A DNA stretch of 64,000 nucleotides from NCBI GenBank assembly GCA_007922305.1, contig ML677374.1:14745161-14809160 (forward strand). Reading direction: 5' to 3'. The translations under genes were made by a program, and so were the position numbers. Below the pieces are notes generated by a model. It saw only the letters and a program-made list of their open reading frames with translations. It did no database searches and was not told the DNA's origin. The stretch is from Dermatemys mawii (lineage: Eukaryota > Chordata > Testudines > Dermatemydidae). This document shows positions 1 through 55,318 of the stretch, piece by piece; within the stretch, counting starts at the first letter, position 1, and every line of letters begins with the position of its first letter.

Positions 1-68
1 TACGTATTACTGTATAAGGGGACCGCTATAACCAATAGCGCTATAATCTTGTAAGTGTAACCATACCC
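1..68 (-). mobile_element. End of a palindrome-rich MITE, third copy of the 680-bp family
   Basis: Read on the minus strand from 68 downwards this begins GGGTATGGTTACACTTACA and continues with TTATAGCGCTAT motifs, matching the left ends of the copies at 47966 and 50228. The window begins inside the element, so its length and other end are unknown. CTA follows on the + strand (69-71), which could be half of a 3-bp target duplication like those of the other copies. Confidence 0.85.
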
Positions 69-3000
69 CTAATGTTGAGTCTGTCAGAGACAACCTAGTA
101 ACAAATTGTGTGTGGGATAGATCTGTCTCTTCCCTGACTTAATGACTTCACTAATCCATGGAAATCCATCTCCTTCCCATGCTATGATAATGGCCAGTTT
201 CTACACTCTAGGGGCCAAAACTGTTGACTCCAGTGCAAAGCCCAAGCATACAAGCTTTGCACAGGAGTTCTTCACAGGCTTCCCGTCTCCAGGCCACGGA
301 GCACTAGTCGAGCTGCTTCAGAATTACTAGTGCAGTCACAGGGCTGCAGTGTCCACAACCCTGTGCTCTACGTGAGGAGGAATTAGTCATGTCTATATGC
401 AAACGTGTAGGTATAGTGTGAAGGCAGCTTTCCTCTCTGTGAAGCTCATCCAGATGTACACACTTACAATTGATGGAGCATTAAGGGTTCTTGATGGGGC
501 ATCAGAAATTTCTCTCTCTCCTTACTCTGTGAGCGTCTCTGTTCTCTAAAGGGGATTCATGCTTTGGGGTTAGTTTAATATAGGTTTAATGTAAGCTTTT
601 AAAACTGATCTGCCATTTGATTGCAGCTTCTAAGGACTGTGACATTTTTGTCACTTTGTTAAAACATAACTGCAGAGAGAACAGGGATTGATTATGCATG
701 GGAGAGAGACAGTGTTACTGCAAGGGAGAAATTGTTCCATTTTGCTACTTTCCATTCTGTGATATTTAATGTGCTAACAAAGCATGAAAACTCTTATCTG
801 ATGGCATGTGATCAGCTGTGATCTGGAGTTAAGATTGCAAGCCAAATTCTGCCATTGTTTACACCCGTAAAGCCCTATTGAAGTTCATGGGGTTGCATAG
901 ATGTAAATGAGGGCAAAATTAGACCCCATATTCTTATCTGCTCAGGCAGTTTTTCTCTTAAATCTTCTTCATAGCCTCTTTGCAGCAGGGTTCAGCTTCA
1001 TTATTTTTAATTGTGCATTTATTGAATGCTTAGAGCCAGGACCTTCCCTTGATCTGTTCACAGAATTCCCATGATCTACAGCAAAGTCCTGTGGGTGCCT
1101 GGACTGAAGGCGGTAGGCTGATTTTAATCTTGATTTACAAACTGGTGTGAATCAGAAGTAATTCCATTCAAGCTGAAGTCACACTGGTGTAGGTGACATC
1201 AGAATCCAAACCAGTGTATGACTAATAATTAACAACTCAGCTTATGTGTAAAAGACCCACCACGCAGGCTAGTCTTACTCTTGCATTTTTGTGCTTCACT
1301 AAACACAATCCAGGGGAAGAGAGAAATGCTAGGACTAACCAGACAAAAAATCCTGTTAAGGGAGTCAGATGCATATGTCCTGTAGCACTGTGTTGTCAGG
1401 GTTGATTTGACAGCTGTATATTATATATGAACATTTCCATTTCTGGACCTATCAGCTTTCTTTATAGTCTTAGTCTTTTGTAGTTATAGGTTGATGGTTA
1501 TGTTAATGTACCCATCGGATAGATCATTTCACCCTTTTTCATCACCCTTTCAGAAAGTATTAGAGAGCAACTCTGTCACATATTTACACTGCAGCTCATG
1601 TACTAGTCCTTTTGTGCCTTTTTAAAAACTTTTCTGTTGATTATATTGTAATGAATTGGACATGTGAGTATGTGACTGTCACTTAGTGACTGGAATCAGC
1701 AAGGTTTAACTGTGTATCATTGGCCCTGTACTGCTAACACCAAAAAGAGTGTGACATTCTGTACCTCATGGGAACAAGCTACACCCCAATGTTAATCCTT
1801 ATAATATGGTAGATAATGTGGTATCTAATGCAAAGTTTGTCATATTGGGTGTCTTTAGAAGGCTCATAATGTACTGAGCATTGTTTTTATGGTAATGTTA
1901 CAGTAATTGTTGTTATAATAATGTTTTAGTAATGTTATAGATTGTAATTTCATGTATATAGTTATGAGGTTGAAAATGTGTCCTCATGGCTTAAAACATG
2001 CTCATGTAAAAACTCTCCAGAAGCAGAGGGGCAGTTCACTCCTCATCAGGGCATCTCTGGGACAAAACCCACCTCAGCCTCACAGCAACAAAGGACACTG
2101 GCCTAAGCAACAACAAAGGATCTGTTGTGCTCTCAAGTGAGGCACCCCCATTCCTTTGCTCAGTTTGGGACTATGATAAGGTAATGCTGAACTGACTCTG
2201 AGCGGGGGAGGGGCAAAGCCAAGAGGAAAGAAAGGACATGATAAAAGAGAGAGAGGTTTGCCATGCTTTGCCTCTCTCTTCCACCTGCATCTACAGATGC
2301 CACACCAAGCGACTGAAGTGCTAATCAAAGAGGAGAGCCTGGCTGAAGAGCAAAAGCCAGCCTGTGGCGAGAAGCATCTAAGTTTGTAAGGGCACTGAAA
2401 ATGTTAAGATCAGCTTAGAATGTGATTTGCTTTTATTTCATTTGACCAAATCCAACTTTTTTTTTGTAGTTAATAAATCTGTTTGTTTGTTCTATCTGAA
2501 GCAGTGTATTTGGATAAAAGTGTGTCAGAGACACCCCTTAGGGATAACAAACCTGGCACATATCAATTTCTTTGGTAAACTGATGAACTCTCATAAGCTT
2601 GCAGTGTTTAGCTGGCATAAATGGCCACTGCAAGACGGAGGTTCCTAAGGTTGTGTCTGGGACCGGAGATATTGGCTAGTGTCATTCGGTTGCAAGTAGC
2701 TGGGAGCAGCTTACATGCAAAGGCTGTGTGTGATCACTCAGGAGTGTGGGTTCTCACAGCAGAGCAGGGTAAGGCTGGGTTGGAATGACCTAGCAGTTCA
2801 CTGGTCCGGATAACAGCAGAGGGAACGTCACAGAGAGTTCCCTTTAGTGCAAGTGGTTAGGCTTTTCCCCAGCTGGGGGTGATAACTGCTAAGCTTTTTA
2901 GAATGTGTGTAGGTTCTTTTATTGTTTTTATATTCTTTCTCTCTAATGCTTTTACTTTAATAATAGATGTACTTGCTTAGAAGGAGCTATGTGATAACTT

Positions 3001-3455
3001 GTAACTTGAACACTGCAGCCTTAAATATCTCTGTCATAAGGGAGAGAGACATGGACCTCCCTCCAGGAGAGAGAGAGGCTGGGAGCCAGAAATCTTTAAA
3101 GAGTTCTCTCACAGACCACACAAGGGGAAATACTGGTGCAGTTGTCCTGAAGTTGTGACATGCTGTACCTGTAAATGTAATTTAAAACAAGATCAGACGT
3201 TTGGCTTTTCATCCCTGTCATTATTCTTTTAAGAGGCTGTACTGATTTCCTCCTTCCTGTATTTGAAACTAACACTATCTGTTGATCTAGATATGAAAAG
3301 CAGAAGTATCTTCTAGCTGACTTGCAGATCAGCTGATGAAATTCTGCCCTTATCACTTGTAAATATTTTGTAACTAGTCTGTTGTTTGGTTTTGCTTTTC
3401 CTTCTGGATGTTTTAACGCCATGACTCAGTGATCTTTCATTGTGTTTCCTTCTAG
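69..3455 (+). other. Noncoding DNA upstream of the first coding exon (probably 5'UTR intron)
   Basis: There is no convincing exon or CpG-rich promoter here. Because the exon at 3456 opens with a good acceptor, this stretch is inferred to be intron between an upstream noncoding exon, outside the window, and the start-codon exon. It contains short inverted-repeat debris around 845-935 and an LTR-like region at 1750-3174. The rest shows no recognisable structure. Confidence 0.6.
1750..3174 (+). repeat. LTR-like repeat bounded by a direct repeat (tentative)
   Basis: A near-identical string of about 18 bases, TGTGACATTCTGTACCTC, occurs at 1750 and, with small changes, at 3155. Between them lie an A/T-rich stretch with AATAAA near 2470 followed by TTTGTTTGTTCTATCTG, and polypurine runs. 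This resembles the tail of an endogenous retrovirus LTR as seen in turtle genomes, from memory. No gag, pol or env coding was recognised. The direct repeats could be the starts of two LTRs, one truncated, or part of one repeat consensus. Confidence 0.35.

Positions 3456-3456
<1 letters not shown>
3451..3456 (+). promoter_or_regulatory. CAMKK1: Splice acceptor of the start-codon exon
   Basis: TCTAG at 3451-3455, preceded by the pyrimidine-rich CATTGTGTTTCCT, is the most convincing acceptor upstream of the ATG. It implies a separate upstream 5'UTR exon and a promoter outside the window. Confidence 0.6.
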
Positions 3457-47051
<43,595 letters not shown>

Positions 47052-47965
47052 GTGAGTATCAAGATCAGTTGCACCTTTGCAGAGCATTGCATTAACCTAC
47101 ATTCTTATTTGAAGCCAACCTTTTAGGTACTGGTGAACTGTCAGGGGAGTATAAGGCTTCTCTCTAATCATATATGAAGGGTTTTGCAAGATTGGCAATG
47201 ACCCGTCTCAGCCTGGATTTGTATGGGCCATATCACAGTTATTCAGTGGCAGCCGTTCCTTAAAGTGGCACTATGAAAATGATTAGCAATTCTTTTTTTT
47301 GTTAACTCTCTTGGACAGAAATTGTAGACTTTAATCCTTACAGCTGTGCCAAGCTTGGCTGAAGCCAGGAAACAGCCTTTGCAAAGACACAGGCTAAGAA
47401 AGTCAATTAGCTTCAGTTGAAGTGAATTTGCACTGCTTCCAGCTGAGCTGTGGGGAAGAGCTTGCAAGTGGCACCTGGAGGGCATCTGTCCTTGTCTGCT
47501 CCCTTTGAAATGCATTTCCATGACTCATCAGTACTCAGGGCTGTGAAATAGGGAGAACATGCCACCTCATCACCTGCCACCACAGCTGGTGGCTTGTGTA
47601 TTTCACAGAATCCTCATTCAGTAATCAGCATCTATATATTTTAATGGGCTATTGTGCAATTTATTTTAATAAATCAAATATTGTGTTTCTCCCTCTAACC
47701 TGGCAGATGGGTTCCCAGATTCTCATCTAAGATCCAGGCTTCAGCACTACAAAAGGGTCACATTTTATCCTTAAATGGTCATCAGGGAATTTTCCCGGCA
47801 TAAAGGAACTTGCATTTCACTGCTGGCATAAAGATAATGGAGACAGCCCCTGTGCCAGCTCCCACATCCTGCATGTAGGGAAATGTTGGGGGAGGGAAGG
47901 GAGTGGTGAGTGGTTGTGTGGGGGACCCTATGCTGGTGGGATAAAAGCAACCTTTGACTGACTAG

Positions 47966-48653
47966 GGGTATGGTTACACTTACAGGATTATAGCGCTATT
48001 GGTTATAGCAGTCCCCTTATACAGCAATATGTATAGCGCTGTTGTATGTCCACACTGAGACGCGCCAGCGGTATAGCATGGCCACATTTGCGACACTTCA
48101 GGCGGCATTAAGAGCAGTACATTAGGGCAGGTATCCCAGCATTCAGCTGGGTGCAATGTGCTTTTTCAACGAGGAGGGTGAGGGGGGAGGTGTTGTGTGT
48201 ATGCGGAAGGAGAGAGCCAGTGGTTTTTCTGTCCTTCTGAGAGCCTGTCGGCGAGCCTGTCAGCGTGTGTCCATTCACAGAGGGCTTTGTTTTCACACAG
48301 GCTCCCTCCTTAAACGTTTGCATTGCTTATCTGCTGAGTTAAGAGAGAAACTCTGAAGAGGTACTTCCGCATTCCTCCAGCCGAGTTCAAAAGAAAAGGA
48401 AGAGACGTCAATTGCCTTAAATGGCTCTAGGCATCTCAAGAGATCACTTGTAGCGCAGTGGGTGTCCACATTCTCGCTGTAGCGGTACAGCAGCTGCGCT
48501 ACAGCCCTTATTCCTCATGCGGAGGTGGATTACCAGGAGCGCTATAACTCCGCGGTTATAGTGCTGTACGTGACTTGCCAGTGTGGACGGGGAGGAGGTT
48601 ATAGTGCTCGTGGGAGCTTTATAGCGCTATAAAGTGCCAGTGTAACCATGGCC
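47966..48653. mobile_element. Palindrome-rich MITE copy 1 (688 bp), 3-bp TSD
   Basis: Left end GGGTATGGTTACACT and right end AGTGTAACCATGGCC are imperfect inverted repeats, flanked by TAG on both sides (47963-47965, 48654-48656). The body holds many copies of TATAGCGCTAT or half of it, concentrated near both ends, plus the palindrome CTGTAGCGGTACAG and GCAGCTGCGC. The 3-bp duplication suggests a PIF/Harbinger-type transposase, though TAG is not the usual TWA target. No protein is encoded. Confidence 0.88.
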
Positions 48654-48990
48654 TAGCTCTTACTGGGATCAGTGCACACTGGCCCTCAGGAATCAGGATC
48701 AAAGATCCATTTATGGATTCTTCGATCCTCCTTCCTTTTCTGCACTGAGCATCAGATCTAGCATTCCAGAGCTCGCTTGCTCTGTCTAAAAGCTATCAGT
48801 TGGGTTTTTACACCACATGTATCACCGTGGTATCTGAGTCTTTACTAGATGGTGGTCTTACTTCCTTGTGATCTGCAACCTGGAGTTCATTATGTAGGTG
48901 AAGGAGGAAATATCTTCCTTCCTTCCTGGCTGGGGTTCTCCATTTAAGGCTTCCTTTTCTGATGCCAGTAAAATTGAGGGGATATCTAAA

Positions 48991-48994
<4 letters not shown>

Positions 48995-49042
<48 letters not shown>

Positions 49043-49066
49043 GAGAGAGAGAGTGTGTGTGTGTGA
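48995..49066 (+). repeat. Compound microsatellite (GT)n(GA)n(GT)n
   Basis: About 21 uninterrupted GT units (48995-49037) are followed by a GA run and a second GT run ending near 49065. An antisense frame across it (48858-49127) reads poly-HT and is spurious. Confidence 0.97.
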
Positions 49067-49394
49067 CAGAGCCAGATTTCCTAATATATTTAAATATTGC
49101 TGAAGTTTGCTGTATCTGTGTTGTCACACGGAATGGTGGCCCTTCAAAACATGCCAGATTTACATCAGATAGGGACAGTTACGTCAGTGTCTTTCTATTC
49201 CCTTGTGTTTCCCTATACTTACTAGAGGAATACCTGGAAACTGCAGATGCTGCAGTTATTGAGCTGCATTTTAGTTTTCTTAAGGGCTAGAACTGTATGT
49301 ACAAATGGCCCTCTTAGAAGTCCCTTTGCAGTATTTCATGACTGGAATTAATATGATTGAACAGTGTCTCTGGCCACTGCTGTACCAAAGAATT

Positions 49395-49478
49395 TTAGGC
49401 TAGATCCTCCAAGATATTTAGAAACCTAACTCACATTGACTTCAGTGGGAGTTAGGCACCTAAATACGTGGAGGATCT
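49395..49478. repeat. Short fold-back repeat
   Basis: GGCTAGATCCTCCAAGATAT and AAATACGTGGAGGATCTGG form imperfect inverted arms around CACATTGACTTCAGTGGGAG. It belongs to the same fold-back group as 23083-23206. Confidence 0.65.
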
Positions 49479-49552
49479 GGAGAGAGAGATTAGGAATGAG
49501 ATCCTGGCTCCATTGAAGTCAATGGCAAAACTCTTGTTAACTTCAGTGCAAA

Positions 49553-49730
49553 AGCCATAGGTCAATATACCAACAGCAATTTCTTTCTATGTGATTGATA
49601 GTAATGGCTGTGACATGCTTCTTTAAGTGATCTAATAATAAATAATACAGTTTTGCACTTGTTATAACACTTTTCATCCATGGTTGTCAGTGTTTCACAT
49701 TGCGGGGATAGGTATCCTGATTATCCAGGA
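49553..49730 (+). repeat. Repeat copy 2 of the pair flanking the eighth coding exon
   Basis: Direct repeat of 46007-46180 with about 85-90% identity by eye, including GATTGATAGTAATGGCTGTG and GTTTTGCACTTGTTAT. It could be a local duplication or two insertions of one repeat family. Confidence 0.85.
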
Positions 49731-50227
49731 TTTCACACTAGAGGCCTCATCTTTCAGGCTTTACTCAGGTCAATAGCTTCATCGACAACTTTAGTAAAGC
49801 TGTCTATGGGCTAGGTTGTGTTACCCTCACTCATATTGAATCACACCTTCCAACCCAAGCTGTGGGTAGTAAGCTTGAAGAGTTGAAGGATCAGACTGTA
49901 GGGAGACTTCTAGGTATGTAACCTAACCTGTTTTGCTTCTATAATCTGAAATGCAACATTTTCCACTGTTTCACCCCTTAAGTAAGAAAAATCTGTTTCT
50001 TACTGAACCAGAGGGAATAATTTCTAATGCACTTCCACTGACCACGTTTTTAAAAAACAAAAACATAGCCTTGTCTGTCTAAAAGAAATGTATTATCCTG
50101 TAATATGTACTTCGAGCCTTGTCTGCCTTCACTTAATTGGATCTCAACACAGGAGCTTTACCACTCTCCCCATAGGCTAAACAAAGCTTTAGGTATTGCT
50201 TGGCTCTTTTTTAGAAAAGCTGACTCA

Positions 50228-50903
50228 GGGTATGGTTACACTTACAAGATTATAGCGCTATTGGTTATAGCGGTCCCCTTATACAGTAATATGTATAGCG
50301 CTATTGTATGTCCACACTCAGATGCTCCTGCGGTATAGCATGGCCACATTTGGGGCACTTAATGCGGCATTAAGAGCAGCGCATTAGGGCAGGTATCCCA
50401 GCATTCAGCTGGGTGCAATGTGCTTTTTAAACGAGGGGGGTGAGGGGGGACGCGTTGTGTGTATGCGGAGGGAGAGAGACAGTGGTTTTTCCGTTTTTCT
50501 GAAAGCCTGTCAGTGAGCCTCCGTTCACAGAAGGCTTTGTTTTCACACAGGCTCCCTCCTTAAACATTTGCATTGCTTATCTGCCGAGTTAAGAAAGAAA
50601 CTCTAAAGAGGTACTTCCGCATTCCTCCAGCCGAGTTCAAAACAAAGGGAAGAGACGTCAATTGCCTTAAATGGCTCTAGGCATCTCCAGAGATTACTTG
50701 TAGCGCAGTGGGTGTCCACATTCTTGCTGTAGCGCTACAGCAGCTGCGCTACAGCCCTTATTCCCCATGAGGAGATGGATTTATAATAGCGCTATAACTC
50801 CACGGTTATAGCGCTATTAGTGCCTTGCCAGTGTGGACGGGGAGTAGGTTATAGCGCTCGTGGGGGCTTTATAGCGCTATAAAGTGCCAGTGTAACCATG
50901 GCC
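50228..50903. mobile_element. Palindrome-rich MITE copy 2 (676 bp), 3-bp TSD
   Basis: Same family and orientation as the copy at 47966, about 2.3 kb downstream, roughly 90% identical by eye. Ends GGGTATGGTTACACT and AGTGTAACCATGGCC are flanked by TCA on both sides (50225-50227, 50904-50906). Here several TATAGCGCTATA palindromes and the hairpin TGTAGCGCTACAG are intact where copy 1 has substitutions. The two copies have different target duplications, so they are separate insertions and not a tandem duplication. Confidence 0.9.
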
Positions 50904-51179
50904 TCAGAAAGGGTAACTGGAATGTGAATGTCCCTAACGAACACAGCAGGCTTTGCTGAGATGAAAGAAGATCATTCACAAGGCCATATTCATATCACAC
51001 GCTGAATACATTAACTCTGTCTTCCACCTGAAACTAAAGGGACAATACCAGCCACCGAATGGAAATGAAATAAATACCTACAGTCAGTGGGACTGTAGTA
51101 TGAGTTAAGGCTGCGGGATCCAAGACCATTTTGTCAGTAGAGTTTGTAAGGTTAGAGAAATTGTAGTTTTTGTTGTTAA

Positions 51180-51310
51180 TGTTTATATTCTGATAGTGCC
51201 TAGATGCCTCCGGAGAGATCAGGAGCCTGTTTTGCTTGGCACAGGGAGTGCAGGCAGTAAATGAACGCTCTTGCCCCAAAGTATTTACAGTCTAAAAGAT
51301 AAGCCCAAAA
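51180..51310 (-). repeat. L2/CORE-SINE tail, minus strand
   Basis: ATAGTGCCTAGATGCCTCCGG, TTTGCTTGGCACAGG and GCCCCAAAGTATTTACAGTCTAAAAG are the reverse complement of the …GTAAGCTCTTTGGGGC…GCACCTAGCAC… tail shared by L2 and CORE-SINEs. Confidence 0.6.
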
Positions 51311-51847
51311 AGTGGATGGGAGGAGGTCAGACGAGACTGGGTAACAAAAACAAATAAGATGTTTTAGTAGTGATAATAGCAAAAATAATAGGATGTTTTG
51401 TCTTAGGCTTTTGGGTAACCATTTGTTTTATTAGCTGCTAAAAGTTAAGAATGTACTCTACTGCAACTGCTGTGTAAATGCATAGCAATTACTATGTAAT
51501 TACAGAGAAAAGTGCACCATTTGTGCATTCTGAGGGAAAGTGTTGCCAGGCAATCCAAAGATTGCAAGGTAATTTTAATGTAAGCATACATAATTGTTAT
51601 ATAATTTGCTAGCCTCAATCACTATGCAGCTGTTTTAAGATTACAATGTTCACAGCAGTAACTGCATCATTACTAGTTGTGTTTTATTAAATTAGATGTT
51701 AAAAACTGGATTCTTGTCACAAACTGGAACGTATTAATCAAGAACGATACACTGCATGTTGTACAGAAGACATCTTGGTTTAGATGGAAACTGGCTATAA
51801 CTGAACACAAGCCTACCTATGTAATGCTGTAGAAATATTGGCTTTAG

Positions 51848-52215
51848 TTAATTATTGGTGCCTGTCACAGAATGGGCTGGCCCCATAAGGAGAGTTGGGC
51901 TCAGCCCCACCTGTGCCTAATTATCTGTTGCTGGTGTTTGGCTCAGGTGTCCATGTATTACCCAGTGGTGGCCAAGGGTTGGTGCTGCTTATAAAAGGGA
52001 GCCCATTCAGTTGAGAGAGAGTCACCTGTAGGAAGATTCTCACTGGGATATAGAGTTAGAGAAGACTGGAGCAAAAGTTTTCACTACCAATGAGAGGGAA
52101 AGGCCTGGCTGGAGCTGTGTGAAGTGACAGGCAGGAACAAAAGCCATTAGGAGAGACATAGTGGACTGTTGAGTGCTGTGAGGTGCCCCAACTGAGCCGG
52201 GGAAGATCTAGCATG
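51848..52215 (+). repeat. Possible solo LTR with TATA-like box (tentative)
   Basis: Begins near TGTCACAGAATGGGCTGGCC, contains GGTGCTGCTTATAAAAGGGAG (TATAAAAG at about 51991) followed by CAGTTGAGAGAGAGTC, the layout of a retrotransposon LTR promoter. No terminal CA with a matching duplication was found and no internal region is present, so this is a weak call. Confidence 0.35.
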
Positions 52216-52261
52216 AGGTTGCCAGATGTCTGCTTTTTTTTTTTTTCTTGATCTGTGTTGT

Positions 52262-52400
52262 TTTAGCGAACTAGATTCTGGATTCTACATTCATCTGATG
52301 AAGTGGGTCTTAGCCCATGAAAGCTCATGATCCCTAAGATCTATTAGTCTATAAGGTGCCACAAGACTCTTTGTTGCTTTTGTAGATTCTGGAGTATCTG
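52262..52400 (+). mobile_element. Penelope-like element 3' tail, plus strand
   Basis: ATTCATCTGATGAAGTGGGT, TTAGCCCATGAAAGCTCATG, ATCCCTAAGATCTATTAGTC and TATAAGGTGCCACAAGACTC reproduce, in opposite orientation, the tail at 55319-55420. Only the 3' untranslated end is present, as expected for a severely 5'-truncated copy. Confidence 0.8.
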
Positions 52401-53089
52401 ATATACACAGGAGTCTGGGACATCTCTTCAGAAAACTGAGATATTGGCAGGACCCGATGCTAAATATGATGAAATTCTGTTACAGTGCCCTTCCTGAATC
52501 CATGCTTCAAGCCATCAGCATTTACCTTTCCTTGCCAGTGTGACAGTGAATGACACAAGATTTGCTGACTGGGAGTGACATTACAATCTATGACAAAAAT
52601 GTGTCCCAAACCATTGTTTTGTTTTTAATTTGTTTATTAATTTCATTTATTTAAATATCATTCCAATTGCGCCTGCCTAAACTCTAGACAGGGTGTGCAC
52701 ACACGTGCGTTTGTGTTTGTGTACACACAGGTAGATCCCAATTCAGCAAGTCACTTAAACACATGCATAACTTTAAGCACATAAGTAATCCCATCCTTAT
52801 TCAGCAGGGCCCCGATTAAGGAAAACAGCCCTATTCAGAAAACATCATATCCACATGCTCAAATGCTTTTCTTAGTATTGTAAAGTAATTTCCTGAGCTG
52901 GGAGTGAAAGCACTCTACCATGTGCTTAGGTAGCATTGAAGCCAGTGGGAGTTAAGCACACGCTCAAGTGCTTTGCTGACCAAAGATGGGGATGTTCACG
53001 TGCTTTGCTGCACTTAAGTGTTTTCTGAAACAGGGCCGTGAAGGTGTATTGTGCACTTAGATAATGCATTTCAGTTGAGCAACACAAAC

Positions 53090-53285
53090 ATCATTTAAGC
53101 TTCACAACACCTCTTGAGAGCAAGCAAGTGTTATCCCCATTTTACAGACTGAGAAACTGAGTTGTCCAAAAGTTACCTTGACTTACGTAATGAGTCAGTA
53201 GCAGAGCTAGCGATACAATACTGTACACAAGGCCTGACTCTTGTTCCCCAGCATTACTCACTAGACAACACTTCCTACCCAATAT
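53090..53285 (-). repeat. MIR-type SINE remnant, minus strand
   Basis: GTTATCCCCATTTTACAGAC, GAGAAACTGAGTTGTCC, AATGAGTCAGTAGCAGAGC and CTGACTCTTGTTCCCCAGC are in reverse MIR order. Confidence 0.7.
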
Positions 53286-54234
53286 AGAGAACCAAATCAT
53301 CGTTTTTCTTTAATATTGGCTAACAGTGCTAGAACCCAGAATCCCTGTAAATAGGGGTAGCATAACATTTCAGAGTCAGACCATCTTCCACCCTAAACAT
53401 GGTTGGAAATGTTGAAAACAGCACAGGAAAAATCTACAGATTTGCTGGAGTAAAAAGAAAACCCCATTTATTTGCTTAGAGTATTTTATTTTTGATATCT
53501 CATGTACAATGGGTTAGAGAGGTTTAACATCTTAAGTACAGCTGGTAAGGTTTCCTCCAGGTTGACTTAATGCTAATTTTCTTATCAATAACCAAGCTTT
53601 AAATTGGTTTGTTGAATAAAGGTGAATTGGATGTCCTGCAAATTTGCTTTGGCAGGTGAACCGTGGAAGCCAGCCCCGGGTAAAGTAAGTAATAGAGGGA
53701 GGATGTTTTTTTCCACAACTGTCAGACTGACATCTCTTACCGAGAAATCTCTCTCTTGCTGGGAGTTGACATTTAATTTAACAAAAGGAGGTGGAGGTTA
53801 TATTACATCTCTTTCCAAATTGGCTCTGTAAGTGTGTGTGCATGTGTGTGCATGCACACATGTACACATTTGAGGTGAGGGTGAGAGAGAAAAGGCTTGT
53901 TATATAAAATTGCACCAAACAATCCATTTATCAATATGGGCTTTGGCAGACATGCAGTCGCTGCAATACTCTTTTGAAGCCTAAATGTTGCTGAAGTCCT
54001 TATTTGGGCAAAGCTCTAGGACTTCAGGATTCAGCCGTGTCTGCCTCTGCGTGTCTGTGTATTCAATTACTGCACTCACAAGACAGACATTATAATTTAA
54101 ACTAAATTCTTAGTGAGTCAGAATACTGATTCACTCTCCAAGGCCCTGCTTTAATGAATGAAGCTTTCACAATGATGTCATTGTTTGTTCAGACTCCTTG
54201 GATTTGGAGTAGAAAGCATCGCACCTTAAGGCAG

Positions 54235-55020
54235 TCATCACCAACCAGTTGATCACAATCAGCTGGTAGATCAACCAGTTGATCACAATCAGCTGGTTAA
54301 TCCTAGAGGATCTGCTAGTTGATCGTAAGCTCCAGCGGTGTAGCAGGGCTGTCACAAAGGCAGGATCCCTGCCTACCCCAGCCCCATGCTGCGAATGGAG
54401 AGCTGCGGTCAATGGGAGCTGTGGGGGGTGGTGCTTGCAGAGAGGGGCAGTGCGAGGAGCCACATGCCCCCTGCCAACGGCCCCAGGGGGGCGTTGGCCC
54501 CTTCCAGGAGCGGTGTGGGGCCAGAGTAGGCAGGGAGCCTGCTTTAGCAGCAGTCACACCAGCCAGGAGCTGCTGGAGGTAAGCACTGCCTGACAGGAAG
54601 CCTCACCCCAGCCCTGAGTCCCCTCCTGGAGCCAGGCTGCCGAACTCCTCCTGCACCCCAATCCCCTGCCCTGATCCCTCCTCCCAGAGCCAGTACCCTA
54701 CACCTCCTCCTGTACCCCAACACTATGCCCTAGCCCAGAGCCCGCTCCTGCACCCAAACTCCCTCCCAGAGCTTGCACCCTTCATACCCTCCTGCACCCC
54801 AGCCACCTGCCCCAGGCTCAGCCCAGAGCCCGCTCTCACAATGCAAACCCCTTGGCCCTAGTCCAGAGGCTGCATCCCCTTCCGAATCCCAATCCCCTAC
54901 CCCAGCTCGTTGAAAGTGAGTAAGGGTTGGGGAGAGCAAGCGACGGGGATGGGGGAATGGCATGAGTGGGGTGGACTGGATTGAGTGGGGCGGGGCTTAG
55001 GGGAGGAGCTCGTTCTGCTC
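54235..55020. mobile_element. Nonautonomous DNA-element remnant with C-rich tandem core
   Basis: The left part, CCAACCAGTTGATCACAATC and AGCTGGTAGATC, with a perfect 30-bp tandem duplication (period 54243 to 54273), resembles the GATCGCGATC-rich end of a turtle hAT-like element. It continues into GGCAGGATCCCTGCCTACCC and an imperfect tandem of CTCCTGCACCCCAA units (54600-54900). The right terminus could not be matched, so the copy is broken. Open frames on both strands at 54167-54593 are artefacts of this GC-rich block. Confidence 0.6.
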
Positions 55021-55318
55021 TGAATGGACATTAACCCCTCCATTCCTGAATTCTCTGGAACCATAGACAAAATGTGCCATTTTGTGGCTTTGGGAATTGC
55101 AGAGTTAAAACTCCATGACACTTTACATCATGGGTGGGATGGGGATTACCCCAGTGTCCTCCACACAGTGCAGTGGTTGATTGCTTCGCTCATCCTACTC
55201 TCCTTCCCTCTCCCCCCACCCGCCCCCAGACTTTGCAAAGTGGCTGTGTTTCACTGGTACCAAATGGATATAGTGCAAATGTTTGTGACATCCTTTCAGA
55301 GGATTATATTGATGTAAA

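Noticed and set aside
48858..49127. Poly-His/Thr protein frame on the minus strand
   Set aside because: Translation of the GT/GA microsatellite.
51991..51999. TATAAAAG as a gene promoter
   Set aside because: It lies within an LTR-like repeat in a CAMKK1 intron, and no exon or ORF follows it.
53639..53690. Possible exon 9 between GGCAG and GGGTAAAG
   Set aside because: The splice-like ends are present, but the translation does not start with the phase-1 LH…HRD sequence that CAMKK1 requires.
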